A stretch of DNA of 64,000 nt from Nocardia altamirensis NBRC 108246. Its GTDB lineage: Bacteria; Actinomycetota; Actinomycetes; Mycobacteriales; Mycobacteriaceae. Each line of letters opens with the position of its first letter. Position 1 is the stretch's first letter. The stretch spans positions 1-64,000 of the forward strand of contig NZ_BDAY01000060.1 in NCBI RefSeq assembly GCF_001612685.1, in the 5' to 3' direction. Positions 8,679 through 17,879 of the stretch are shown here, one piece after another. A program made the position numbers and the translations under genes. A model generated the notes under the pieces. It was not told the DNA's origin, searched no databases, and saw nothing but the letters and a program-made list of their open reading frames with translations.

Positions 8679-9652
8679 CAGCCGATGTGAAGGACGAGCT
8701 GAGCAGGCTCACCGTGTCGCAAGTCAGTTCCCGCAAGGCGGAACTGTCGGCGTTGCTGCGGTTCGCCGGTGGCCTGCACATCGTCGGCGGGCGGGTGATC
8801 GTCGAGGCCGAGGTGGACATGGGTTCCATCGCGCGCAGGCTGCGCAGGGAGATCTTCGAGCTATACGGCTATGGCTCCGATGTGCACGTGCTCGGTGCCG
8901 GCGGTCTGCGCAAGACCTCCCGGTATGTGGTGCGCGTGTCCAAGGAGGGCGAGGCGCTGGCCCGGCAGACCGGGCTGCTCGATGTGCGTGGTCGTCCGGT
9001 GCGCGGGCTGCCTGCACAGGTGGTCGGCGGCAGCATCGCGGACGCCGAAGCCGCTTGGCGCGGAGCATTTCTCGCGCACGGGTCGCTCACCGAGCCGGGC
9101 CGTTCCTCCGCGCTCGAGGTGAGCTGCCCGGGTCCGGAGGCGGCGCTCGCGCTGGTCGGCGCGGCCCGCAGGCTCGGCATCACGGCGAAGGCACGTGAGG
9201 TGCGCGGCACCGACCGCGTCGTCGTCCGCGACGGCGAGGCGATCGGCGCGCTGCTCACCAGGATGGGCGCGCACGGCACCCGCATCGTCTGGGAGGAGCG
9301 CAGGCTGCGCCGCGAAGTGCGGGCCACCGCGAACCGGCTCGCCAACTTCGACGACGCCAACCTGCGCCGTTCGGCCAGGGCCGCAGTCGCCGCGGCCGCC
9401 AGGGTGGAGCGCGCGCTGGAGATCCTCAGCGACGATGTGCCCGACCATTTGGCCGCGGCAGGCAAGCTGCGCGTGCAGCATCGCCAGGCCTCGCTGGAGG
9501 AGCTCGGCCAGCTCGCCGATCCGCCGATGACGAAAGACGCTGTGGCGGGGCGGATTCGACGGCTGCTTTCGATGGCAGACCGTCGCGCCAAGGAACTCGG
9601 TGTCCCTGACACCGAATCCGCAGTCACCGCCGAACTCCTCGACGAGGCGTAG
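8669..9652 (+). CDS. whiA: Sporulation/division regulator WhiA
   Basis: DNA-binding regulator with an N-terminal degenerate LAGLIDADG homing-endonuclease fold and a C-terminal helix-turn-helix (SLEELGQLADPP, then RIRRLLSMADRRAKELG). In Streptomyces it acts with WhiB on division genes; in non-sporulating relatives it is still conserved. Of the possible starts, GTG 8669 has AAGGAG 8 nt upstream, better spaced than ATG 8675. The product is 327 residues, close to mycobacterial WhiA. It closes the operon and is followed 10 bp later by a hairpin. Confidence 0.95.
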   Translation: MAMTADVKDELSRLTVSQVSSRKAELSALLRFAGGLHIVGGRVIVEAEVDMGSIARRLRREIFELYGYGSDVHVLGAGGLRKTSRYVVRVSKEGEALARQTGLLDVRGRPVRGLPAQVVGGSIADAEAAWRGAFLAHGSLTEPGRSSALEVSCPGPEAALALVGAARRLGITAKAREVRGTDRVVVRDGEAIGALLTRMGAHGTRIVWEERRLRREVRATANRLANFDDANLRRSARAAVAAAARVERALEILSDDVPDHLAAAGKLRVQHRQASLEELGQLADPPMTKDAVAGRIRRLLSMADRRAKELGVPDTESAVTAELLDEA

Positions 9653-9662
9653 GTACGACCCA

Positions 9663-9688
9663 CCCCCTTCCCGCCAACCGGAAGGGGG
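9663..9688 (+). terminator. Hairpin terminator after whiA
   Basis: CCCCCTTCC (9663-9671) and GGAAGGGGG (9680-9688) form a perfect 9-bp stem with an 8-nt loop, 10 nt after the whiA stop. No long T-run follows, which is common for actinobacterial terminators. Confidence 0.7.
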
Positions 9689-9722
9689 AACGATCGAAGT
9701 ACCGGTAACCCATGCCGGTTGG

Positions 9723-9806
9723 CTGGATTCGCACTCTTTCCGTGGATCCGCGCTCACTCGGGGTGCCCCAAGGGGGTGCGGATCCACAGAACGGGTGCGG
9801 ATCCAG
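9723..9806. repeat. Imperfect inverted repeat built from GGATCCGCAC units, copy 1
   Basis: Arms 9723-9753 and 9776-9806 are each 31 nt and match at 26 of 31 positions when one is reverse-complemented. Each arm holds two GGATYCGCAC half-units separated by a CTTTCCGT-like spacer. The spacer between arms is 22 nt. No reading frame across it looks like a protein. A related element follows at 9851-9931. Confidence 0.75.
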
Positions 9807-9850
9807 ACCGGTGCCGAGCGTGGCCTCGAGGTGCCACGCCTGGTCCTGAA

Positions 9851-9931
9851 GGATTCGTACCCCTTCCGCGGATCCGCACTCCTTCTGGGCCTCCAGAAGG
9901 AGTGCGAATCCACCAAAGAGTGCGGATTTCC
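9851..9931. repeat. Inverted repeat built from GGATCCGCAC units, copy 2
   Basis: Arms of 38-39 nt (9851-9888 and 9893-9931) around a 4-nt loop. The loop-proximal part CGCACTCCTTCTGG/CCAGAAGGAGTGCG is perfect over 14 bp. The half-units are the same as in the element 45 bp upstream, but the sequence between them differs and is still matched within this copy. A single half-unit (GGATCCGCACCGTTCTGGAG) is left at about 10008-10027. Confidence 0.78.
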
Positions 9932-10045
9932 AGAACCGTGCGAACTGTGCGGGCCGGTGTGGCCGTGGGGCCTGCTGTCGGAGGTGCGCCGCACGAGGGC
10001 GGTTGGCAGGATCCGCACCGTTCTGGAGTTGGTCGCCCGATCACT

Positions 10046-10092
10046 GGGTACTGGTGTAGGTATCGCCCGAGAAGCCACCTGCACCAGTACCC
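10046..10092. repeat. Hairpin element with conserved core, copy A
   Basis: GGGTACTGGTG (10046-10056) and CACCAGTACCC (10082-10092) form a perfect 11-bp stem that can extend by a further 4 pairs. The loop-side segment CGAGAAGCCACCTGCACCAG is nearly the same as in the element at 19092-19162, nine kilobases away. The remaining gap up to 10401 holds no gene; it carries the leader of the glycolytic operon with a GAGGAG ribosome binding site at 10389-10394, and I cannot place the promoter with confidence. Confidence 0.7.
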
Positions 10093-10401
10093 CCTCGACA
10101 CCAAACCATCGGCGGATGGTGTTCGGCGGGTGGACGGTTCGGACAAATCGGATTGCCAGTAGGGTTGACGCCGGTTCTGTGCTGGTCGGCGGGCCGGGTT
10201 GTGAGGAAAGAGACCGGTCGGTGATCAACTTCCCTGGTTACGGTGGTGGAGTGTCACTCGGACGGTTCGCACCCTGGGAACCGGATAACCGCAGCGAGAG
10301 CATCAGTTCACAACGGACAGGTGCATGTCGGTGCGGTTACGGTCGGGCACTACTGTTACAAGACATCGGAATGATCCGCTTGAAAGCTGAGGAGCGATAA
10401 C

Positions 10402-11421
<1,020 letters not shown>

Positions 11422-11425
11422 GGCC

Positions 11426-12640
11426 ATGGCAGTCAAGACACTTCAAGATCTGCTGACCGAGGGTGTCGAAGGTCGGGGCGTGCTCGTGCGCTCCGACCTG
11501 AACGTCCCCCTCGACGACAGCGGCCAGATCACCGATCCCGGTCGGATCATCGCGTCGGTGCCTACCATCAAAGCGCTGGTCGAGGCCGGCGCGAAGGTGG
11601 TCGTCACGGCGCACCTCGGTCGCCCGAAAGGCGAGCCGGACCCCAAGCTTTCGCTGGCGCCGGTCGCCGCGAAGCTGGCCGAGGAGCTCGGCCGCAACGT
11701 GCAGCTCGCCGGTGACGTGGTCGGCCAGGACGCGCTCGCGCGCTCCGAGGGGCTGACCGACGGCGATGTGCTCCTGCTGGAGAACATCCGCTTCGACGCG
11801 CGCGAGACCAGCAAGGACGACGCGGACCGGGCCAAGCTCGCGGCCGCGCTGGTCGAGCTGGTCGGCGACGACGGCGCGTTCGTCTCCGACGGTTTCGGTG
11901 TAGTGCACCGCAAGCAGGCGTCGGTGTACGACGTGGCCAAGCTGCTGCCGCACTATGCGGGCACGCTGGTCGCCGCCGAGGTCGAGGTGCTCGCGACGTT
12001 GACGCAGGATCCCGAGCGGCCGTACGCGGTCGTGCTCGGTGGTTCCAAGGTCTCCGACAAGCTCGCGGTCATCGAGGCGCTCGCCCCGAAGGTCGACACG
12101 CTGGTCATCGGTGGCGGAATGTGCTTCACCTTCCTTGCCGCACAGGGCCTTTCGGTCGGCACCTCGCTGCTGCAGGAAGAGATGATCGACACCTGCAAGG
12201 ACCTGCTCGACCGGTTCGCCGACGTCATCCACCTGCCGCGCGACATCGTGGTGGCCAGCGCCTTCGCCGCCGACGCGGATTCGAAGGTGGTGCCAGCACA
12301 CGAGATCCCGGACGGCTGGATGGGTCTCGACATCGGCCCCGAGTCGGCCGCCCGCTTCGCGGCGCTGCTCACCGAGGCGAAGACGGTGTTCTGGAACGGC
12401 CCGATGGGTGTGTTCGAGTTCGAGAACTTCGCCGCAGGCACTCGAGCGGTGGCCGAGGCCATCGGCACCGCGACCGGTAAGGGCGCGTTCACCGTCGTCG
12501 GCGGCGGCGACTCGGCCGCGGCCGTGCGCGCGCTCGGGTTGCCCGAGGACGGTTTCTCGCATATCTCCACCGGCGGCGGCGCGTCGCTGGAATACCTGGA
12601 GGGCAAGGAACTTCCGGGCATCGCAGTGCTGGACGATTGA
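11426..12640 (+). CDS. pgk: Phosphoglycerate kinase
   Basis: Transfers the acyl phosphate of 1,3-bisphosphoglycerate to ADP, the first ATP-yielding step of lower glycolysis. 404 residues with the typical VLVRSDLNVPLDD near the N-terminus, VVTAHLGRPKG, the hinge-region VVLGGSKVSDKLAVIEAL and the nucleotide-binding VVGGGDSAAAVRALGL with SHISTGGGASLEYLEG at the C-terminus. ATG start 4 bp after gap; tpiA follows within 14 bp. Confidence 0.97.
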   Translation: MAVKTLQDLLTEGVEGRGVLVRSDLNVPLDDSGQITDPGRIIASVPTIKALVEAGAKVVVTAHLGRPKGEPDPKLSLAPVAAKLAEELGRNVQLAGDVVGQDALARSEGLTDGDVLLLENIRFDARETSKDDADRAKLAAALVELVGDDGAFVSDGFGVVHRKQASVYDVAKLLPHYAGTLVAAEVEVLATLTQDPERPYAVVLGGSKVSDKLAVIEALAPKVDTLVIGGGMCFTFLAAQGLSVGTSLLQEEMIDTCKDLLDRFADVIHLPRDIVVASAFAADADSKVVPAHEIPDGWMGLDIGPESAARFAALLTEAKTVFWNGPMGVFEFENFAAGTRAVAEAIGTATGKGAFTVVGGGDSAAAVRALGLPEDGFSHISTGGGASLEYLEGKELPGIAVLDD

Positions 12641-12654
12641 GGAGTGCTACGGCA

Positions 12655-13440
12655 GTGACTAGGAAGCCGCTCATCGCGGGCAACTGGAAGATGAACCTCA
12701 ACCATCTCGAGGCCATCGCCCTGGTGCAGAAGATCGCGTTCGCGTTGCCGGAGAAGTACTTCGCCAGGGTCGACGTGTCGGTGTTGCCGCCGTTCACCGA
12801 TCTGCGCAGTGTGCAGACGCTGGTGGAAGGCGACAAGCTGCTGCTCACCTATGGGGCGCAGGATGTTTCGATGTACGACTCGGGTGCCTACACGGGCGAG
12901 ATCAGCGGCGCCATGCTGGCCAAGCTCGGTGTCACCTTCGTGACGGTCGGGCATTCGGAGCGGCGCCAGTACCACCACGAGGACGACGCCACCGTGCTCG
13001 GCAAGGCCAAGCAGGCGCTCAAGCACGGGATCACGCCGATCGTGTGCATCGGCGAGGGTCTCAACGTCCGCGAGGCGAAGACCCACGTCGAGTACAACAT
13101 CGAGCAGCTGCGCGGATCGTTGAAAGGCCTGACGGCGGAGGAGATCTCGAAGGTCGTCATCGCCTACGAGCCGGTCTGGGCGATCGGCACCGGCAAGGTC
13201 GCGACCCCCGCGGACGCGCAGGAAGTCTGCGGCGCCATCCGCAAAGAGCTGGTCGAGCTGGCCTCGGCGGAGGTCGCGGCGGGTGTCCGCGTGCTCTACG
13301 GCGGTTCGGTCAACGCCAAGAACGTCGGTGAGCTCGTCGCGCAGCCGGACATCGACGGTGCGCTGGTCGGCGGCGCCTCGCTGAAGGGTGACGAGTTCGC
13401 CACCCTGTCCGCGATCGCTGCGGGCGGCCCACTGCCGTAA
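12655..13440 (+). CDS. tpiA: Triosephosphate isomerase
   Basis: Interconverts dihydroxyacetone phosphate and glyceraldehyde-3-phosphate. 261 residues from GTG 12655 (MTRKPLIAGNWKMNLN), preceded by AGGAG at 12640-12644. Catalytic residues are visible: Lys in NWKMN, His in VGHSERR, Glu in IAYEPVWAIGTGK, and the phosphate-binding YGGSVNAKN near the end. In mycobacteria secG lies just downstream; here the two are separated by 7.8 kb of accessory genes. Confidence 0.97.
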   Translation: MTRKPLIAGNWKMNLNHLEAIALVQKIAFALPEKYFARVDVSVLPPFTDLRSVQTLVEGDKLLLTYGAQDVSMYDSGAYTGEISGAMLAKLGVTFVTVGHSERRQYHHEDDATVLGKAKQALKHGITPIVCIGEGLNVREAKTHVEYNIEQLRGSLKGLTAEEISKVVIAYEPVWAIGTGKVATPADAQEVCGAIRKELVELASAEVAAGVRVLYGGSVNAKNVGELVAQPDIDGALVGGASLKGDEFATLSAIAAGGPLP

Positions 13441-13449
13441 CAGTTTTCA

Positions 13450-13495
13450 CGCGAAAGGGCCGGGCCTCGCACTAGCGATGCCCGGCCCTTTCGCG
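13450..13495 (+). terminator. Strong hairpin terminator of the glycolytic operon
   Basis: A perfect 16-bp stem: CGCGAAAGGGCCGGGC (13450-13465) with GCCCGGCCCTTTCGCG (13480-13495), loop of 14 nt, starting 9 nt after the tpiA stop. Confidence 0.92.
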
Positions 13496-13650
13496 TTGGC
13501 TGCCGCTTGCTGCACTGTCGTGAGTTCACGTATGAGTCGGGTGCCGCAGTAGCGGTGCCTGGGTCTATTGTGTCTGCACATCGTTCGCCGAGCCGGTATT
13601 GCGCGTCTTGTCGTCGATACGCACTTGTGCCGCGAGCGTTACCCGCGTGT

Positions 13651-13972
13651 GGGGATCTGGCAGTCCCTCGCCCTCGGGGCGCGCGCCGAGTTGTTTTCCG
13701 CGCACAGGGATTCGGCACGTTTGTCGACGGGGATGCGCTGGAAGTGTTACTCCGCGCGCGGGATCTGCCTCGTCCTCGGGGCGCGCGTGCCAAGTTGTTC
13801 TTCGCGCACAGGGATTCGGCACCGTTTGTCGACGGGATGTGCTGGAAGTGCTACTCCGTGCGGAGGGGGATCTGGCGCTGCCTCGGTGCGGTGCCGAATT
13901 TTCTTCGCGCGCGGGGGATTCGGCACATTGTCGACGGGATGGGCTGGGAGTGTTACTCCGCGCGCAGGGTGA
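13651..13972. repeat. Three tandem ~106-bp repeats that include a gene's 3' end
   Basis: Units 13651-13759, 13760-13865 and 13866-13972 each begin GGGATCTG, hold GGGATTCGGCAC and GTCGACGGG, and end with GRAGTGYTACTCCG. The last unit contains the stop codon and last codons (Leu-Arg-Ala-Glu) of the minus-strand META-domain gene. The other two carry the same stop-codon region (TAA or TAG on the minus strand) without the gene. Resembles a VNTR that grew from the gene's 3' end. Between the terminator and the first unit (13496-13650) I see nothing else. Confidence 0.85.
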
Positions 13973-14777
13973 GGCCGCTTCCGTTGGCGTTGCGCAGGGT
14001 GAGGACGTTGGCGTCGACGGTGGCGGTTACCTTGCCGTCCAAGGCTTTCAGGACCGCCTGCTCGACTTCCATCACTTCGGGGCCGCAGAGCATCTTGGTG
14101 GTGCCGATCTGGAAGGTGAGGTCGGCGCCAGCGCCGGTGGCGGTGCCGATCATCCGGTTGCAGCCCGCACTGCCGGAGACCGCGCCGTCTTCGGCGATGG
14201 TGAGGGTGGGTTTCACGTCATCGATGGCCTGCGAACGGATTTGGGCGTCCGGGGTGATGAGGCCGGTGACGATCCAGGTGGTGCCCTTGATCGGCTTGTC
14301 GGGTTGGGCGACCTTCTTGTCCTGCAGCGTCACCGTCACGTTGTTGCCCTGCAGCGTCAGCATGTCGCCGTCGACCTGCCACGTCGGCTTCGCATCCAGC
14401 AGGCCGCTGAGCCACCCGTCGGCGCCCTGCCGGTCGTCGGCACAGGCCATGAGGGTGCTCGACAAGCCGGACACGGTGAGCTTGTTGTTGTCGAAAGTAA
14501 CTGCGCCGCCGTGAGAATTGCAGCCGGCGTCCGCGCCGATGCGGCCGTCCTTGAAAGTGATGGTCAGCGGTCCGCCGCCGGGGATCGGCGTGCCGTCGAC
14601 CTTGGTCGAAATGAAGGTGCGGCCCATCGGGACCGGTCCACCACCGGGTATCGGCATGCCGGAGACGGTAGTCGAGGTGGTGGTCGATTTCGAGCCCGAG
14701 TCCCCGTCCGAGCAGGCGGCGACGCCGAGAAGTGCGAGGAGAACGACCGGACCGAACCACACCAGTTTGACCGACAT
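13953..14777 (-). CDS. META-domain (HslJ-like) lipoprotein, two domains
   Basis: 274-residue exported protein. The N-terminus MSVKLVWFGPVVLLALLGVA followed by ACSDGDSG gives a lipobox (GVAAC), then a Ser/Thr-rich linker. Two META domains follow, each with the family's Gly-Cys-Asn signature: GADAGCNSHGGAVTFDNN (about residues 81-98) and SGSAGCNRMIGTATGAG (about 196-212), and each with a later Cys (MACADD, MLCGPEV). HslJ in E. coli is a heat-induced outer-membrane protein; the function here is unknown. Its 3' end is part of a tandem repeat array. Confidence 0.83.
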   Translation of the reverse strand: MSVKLVWFGPVVLLALLGVAACSDGDSGSKSTTTSTTVSGMPIPGGGPVPMGRTFISTKVDGTPIPGGGPLTITFKDGRIGADAGCNSHGGAVTFDNNKLTVSGLSSTLMACADDRQGADGWLSGLLDAKPTWQVDGDMLTLQGNNVTVTLQDKKVAQPDKPIKGTTWIVTGLITPDAQIRSQAIDDVKPTLTIAEDGAVSGSAGCNRMIGTATGAGADLTFQIGTTKMLCGPEVMEVEQAVLKALDGKVTATVDANVLTLRNANGSGLTLRAE

Positions 14778-14825
14778 GGGGCCGATGCTACCGACGCTGA
14801 GCGATCCGGTCCGGTCTCCGGCCGG

Positions 14826-16247
14826 TCAGACCGGCATGCCGAGCAGGGAGGCCAGGGTCTGCCCGACCGCGTTGGCGAACGCGGCGGCCGCACCGGGATC
14901 GAGGATCTGCAACGGCACATCCCGGTTGGTGCAGCCCGGCTTGGCCGGCACGCCGTTGAGTCGGTCGTTGAGCCACAGCGCGGCCGAACCTGCGCCTGAC
15001 ACGGCGGCGATGCCGTGCTCGCTGATGATCTCGCGGGTGTAGTAGACGCTGGCGTTCGGATCCTTGCAGTAGGCGTCGTAGAGGTTGTTGACCGCGTTGA
15101 TCGGCATCGCCTCGTCCAGTGGCGCCTCGTAGATGTACACCGGGAACTGCGGAGTGCCGCGCCGACCCAGGGTCATCTCGTCCAACAGCGGTTGCAGTTC
15201 GGGCGCGGTCATCGGGTCGCCGCCGGGGTAGTTGAACAGTCCTTTGATGTTCACGAACGGGAACGCGGCGAATTGCAGTGCGACGCACTGACCTTCGTGA
15301 ACCACCCGGACCGCCTTGCCGAGCGGATTCATGTACTGGTCGATGAAGGTGTTGAGTACCGGATATTCCCGTGCCACACCGAACAATCCGCCGAGCACCG
15401 CGCCGCCGAAGGTCGAGGTGCCGTTGTTGTAGTCGAGCGACATGCGCAAATCGGCAAGCAGGCCGCCGACCGCGGAGCCGACGATGTTCAGTTCCGGCGC
15501 GTAGGTGCGCTGCAGTTCGGCGGCGTGTGCGGTCGGAATGGCGCCGCCGGAGTAGCCCCACAGCGCGGTCCGGGTGGCGGGGCCGTTCAATCCGGCCTGT
15601 TCGAAGTTCTCGGCGGCCCGGATGGCGTCCAACGTGATCCTGGCGCCGAGCGGTCCGGCCGCGTACGCCGCGTTCGGGCCTTGATGGTCGGGGACGACCA
15701 CCGCGTGGCCGAGTTGCAGCATGGCCTGGACCTCGATGAACTCGGCCGAGATCACCGGGTTGGTCGGGTTCGGCAGCGAACCCATCTGCAGGACATAGGA
15801 CGGCGCGCAGTTCACCGACAACGAGTCCTCGGCGAATTGGAAGGCGACCAGGTTCCGCTCGGGGGTCGGGGAAGGCCGATGCGGGACGATCACGGTGGCG
15901 ACCGCGGGGATGGCCTCGCCGCGAGTGTTGGTGCTACGGAAGGACACTTGCCATGCCCGCACGTTCAGCGGGATCACGAAGAAGTTGGCGAGGTTGACCT
16001 GGCGTGCCGAAAGGATCTCGCCCGGTTCGGCCGCAGCGACTCGGGCCGGGTCGGGGTTGTAGAACCCGGGATCGAGATAGGGCGGGGCTGGCGGCACCGG
16101 GAAGGGGAGGGGCGGCGCGACCGGCACCGGCTCCGCATGCGCCGTGGCGACCAGCGCCGGGCACAGTGCCACGGTCAATCCCGCGGCCAGGGTGAGGCAT
16201 GCCTGCGCGACCAGCTTTCTGGTGCTCCCGGTGGTGCCCATCGTCAT
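14826..16247 (-). CDS. Secreted LIP-family lipase
   Basis: 473-residue alpha/beta hydrolase of the secretory lipase (LIP, PF03583) family, predicted to hydrolyse acylglycerols outside the cell. A signal peptide ends near residue 38 (ALVATAHAEPVPVAPP), followed by a Pro-rich stretch. The nucleophile elbow is GYSGG in TALWGYSGGAIPTAHAAEL; a likely acid and His lie in PLDEAMPINAVNNLYDAY and IISEHGIAAVSG. ATG at 16247 is chosen because GAGGAG lies 6 nt upstream. It is divergent from a TetR gene that may control it. Confidence 0.9.
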   Translation of the reverse strand: MTMGTTGSTRKLVAQACLTLAAGLTVALCPALVATAHAEPVPVAPPLPFPVPPAPPYLDPGFYNPDPARVAAAEPGEILSARQVNLANFFVIPLNVRAWQVSFRSTNTRGEAIPAVATVIVPHRPSPTPERNLVAFQFAEDSLSVNCAPSYVLQMGSLPNPTNPVISAEFIEVQAMLQLGHAVVVPDHQGPNAAYAAGPLGARITLDAIRAAENFEQAGLNGPATRTALWGYSGGAIPTAHAAELQRTYAPELNIVGSAVGGLLADLRMSLDYNNGTSTFGGAVLGGLFGVAREYPVLNTFIDQYMNPLGKAVRVVHEGQCVALQFAAFPFVNIKGLFNYPGGDPMTAPELQPLLDEMTLGRRGTPQFPVYIYEAPLDEAMPINAVNNLYDAYCKDPNASVYYTREIISEHGIAAVSGAGSAALWLNDRLNGVPAKPGCTNRDVPLQILDPGAAAAFANAVGQTLASLLGMPV

Positions 16248-16342
16248 CTGGAACTCCTCGACATCTCCGCATCGGCGCGGCTCACGAAAAGAAAGAGAAC
16301 ATTTGCTTCTTAACAGCGGATTGAATGTAGGGCCCGCCTCTT

Positions 16343-16390
16343 GCTGTGTCAACGGTCACGCAGGCCCGAGTGCTGTGGCGACGGTCACGC
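16343..16390. promoter_or_regulatory. Direct repeat between lipase and TetR genes
   Basis: GCTGTGTCAACGGTCACGC (16343-16361) recurs as GCTGTGGCGACGGTCACGC (16372-16390), 29 bp apart, in the divergent intergenic region. It is a candidate binding site for the adjacent TetR protein. A direct rather than inverted repeat is atypical for TetR operators. Confidence 0.35.
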
Positions 16391-16438
16391 CCACCCGATG
16401 GGCGGCGGCACCGACCGCACGGGGCAGGATGGTTCGTC

Positions 16439-17068
16439 ATGACCAGGAGCGCAGAACCGGCACGGCCGCGCCGCACCCAACAGGAGCGCCGCGAAGCCAC
16501 CGTGACCAAGCTGGTCGACGCGACCATCGCCGCGATCGGCGAAGTCGGTTACCAGCGCACCACCGTGCAGGAGATCTGCGGGCGGGCGGGATTGTCCGTC
16601 GGCGCGATGTTCCGGCAGTTCGACAGCAGGCTCGACCTGATCGTGCGGACCGCCGAAGAAATCGTCGCGCGGCAGCGCATCGCCTTCACCGCGGTGATGG
16701 AACAGCTTGGCGCGCAAGCGAATCCGCTCGACACCGCCCTGCGTTTCCTGCGTGCCGCGCAGTCGGACAACATCACCCACGCGCTGCGCGAGATCTACCT
16801 GGCGGCCCGCTCCGACGCCGACCTGCGGGAGCGGATCGCGCCGACGGTCGAAACCTACTACGACGAGATCGTCGCCGCCGTCGAGGACACCGGCATCCTG
16901 AATCGGTACCCGCAGCGCCTGCGCGAGCCGATGTTCTTCCTTGTGCTGCATCTGTTTTCGGGACAGGCAGTGGTGCGCGGGGTCTATCAGCGCCCCGAAC
17001 TGGACGACGCGGTGCTCGCGCTCATCGAGGACATGCTGCAGACCTACGCCGACGCGGTCGACAAGTAG
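16439..17068 (+). CDS. TetR-family transcriptional regulator
   Basis: 209 residues. The N-terminal helix-turn-helix is typical (TVQEICGRAGLSVGAMFRQF, then SRLDLIVRTAEEIV) and the remainder is a variable ligand-binding domain. Divergently placed against the secreted lipase gene, which is its most likely target. ATG 16439 follows a GGGGCAGG stretch. Confidence 0.85.
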   Translation: MTRSAEPARPRRTQQERREATVTKLVDATIAAIGEVGYQRTTVQEICGRAGLSVGAMFRQFDSRLDLIVRTAEEIVARQRIAFTAVMEQLGAQANPLDTALRFLRAAQSDNITHALREIYLAARSDADLRERIAPTVETYYDEIVAAVEDTGILNRYPQRLREPMFFLVLHLFSGQAVVRGVYQRPELDDAVLALIEDMLQTYADAVDK

Positions 17069-17077
17069 GCCGCGCCC

Positions 17078-17626
17078 GTGCGGGTATGGACACTGCAGGC
17101 GGCGGAGGTGGTCGCCACGGTGCGGTCGACGGGTGTCTACCGGGCCGGCTGGGATCGTGTGCCGCTGAACCTGCGCCCCGCCTACGCGGCGTTGGTGGCC
17201 GAGATGGCACGCCGCGGCATCGACTGCGGTTCGGCGCCGCCGGTGTGGTGCTGGCCGGGCCGCGGCCGTCGCCGGTCTGTTGTTCGGCAGACGGCGAATG
17301 AACTACTCAGCCTGTACGAATGGGCACAGGGGCGGTGGTTGCTGACGCTCGACGTGCCCGACGATCGCACGCTCACCACGTCGTACTCGCTCTGGAACGA
17401 TTACCTCGCCTACCAGCTGGGTTCCGATGGTTCGTCGGAGATGGACTGGACTTGTCGAATAGCAGACAAGTGGGACCAATCACAGGTGACAGTGCCTGAG
17501 CTGCGCCAGGATTGGATCCTGCGCGCCAGGCTGTACCCACCCGACGCCGACACCGCGGCCCGCATCGAGGCAGACCCGATACTGCTGGCGCGGGCCCGCG
17601 CGACAGACCCCGGCGGCGGGCATTAG
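17078..17626 (+). CDS. DUF3841-family protein
   Basis: 182 residues starting at GTG 17078, 9 bp after the TetR stop. The opening MRVWTLQAAEVVATVRSTG and later LLTLDVPDDRTLTTSYSLW with NDYLAY are characteristic of DUF3841, a cytosolic family of unknown function. WCWPGRG in the middle and WILRARLYPPDAD near the C-terminus are also typical. Possibly co-transcribed with the TetR gene. Confidence 0.75.
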   Translation: MRVWTLQAAEVVATVRSTGVYRAGWDRVPLNLRPAYAALVAEMARRGIDCGSAPPVWCWPGRGRRRSVVRQTANELLSLYEWAQGRWLLTLDVPDDRTLTTSYSLWNDYLAYQLGSDGSSEMDWTCRIADKWDQSQVTVPELRQDWILRARLYPPDADTAARIEADPILLARARATDPGGGH

Positions 17627-17879
17627 TATCGTCCGCGTGCACCGGTGCTTTCCGATAACCCCGCCGCCCGCCTCCTGAGCGAGGTGTAGGACTCCGCGCG
17701 CCACCTGATCGGTGAGTGCGCCGGTTCGGCATTCCGGAGATCAATATCGGCCCGCGTCCGCGTTCGGTATCAAGGCTTTCCGCAACTCCGGCGTTTCGGT
17801 GTGTTCCAGCGTTTCTGGACAACCCATGCACCTCGCTTCCGCGACCCCAACCCTTCTGTCGCAGGAGCGCGAACCCATC

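Noticed and set aside
17640..17879. Possible riboswitch leader before the EamA transporter
   Set aside because: I could not match the stems or conserved bases of any known riboswitch class.
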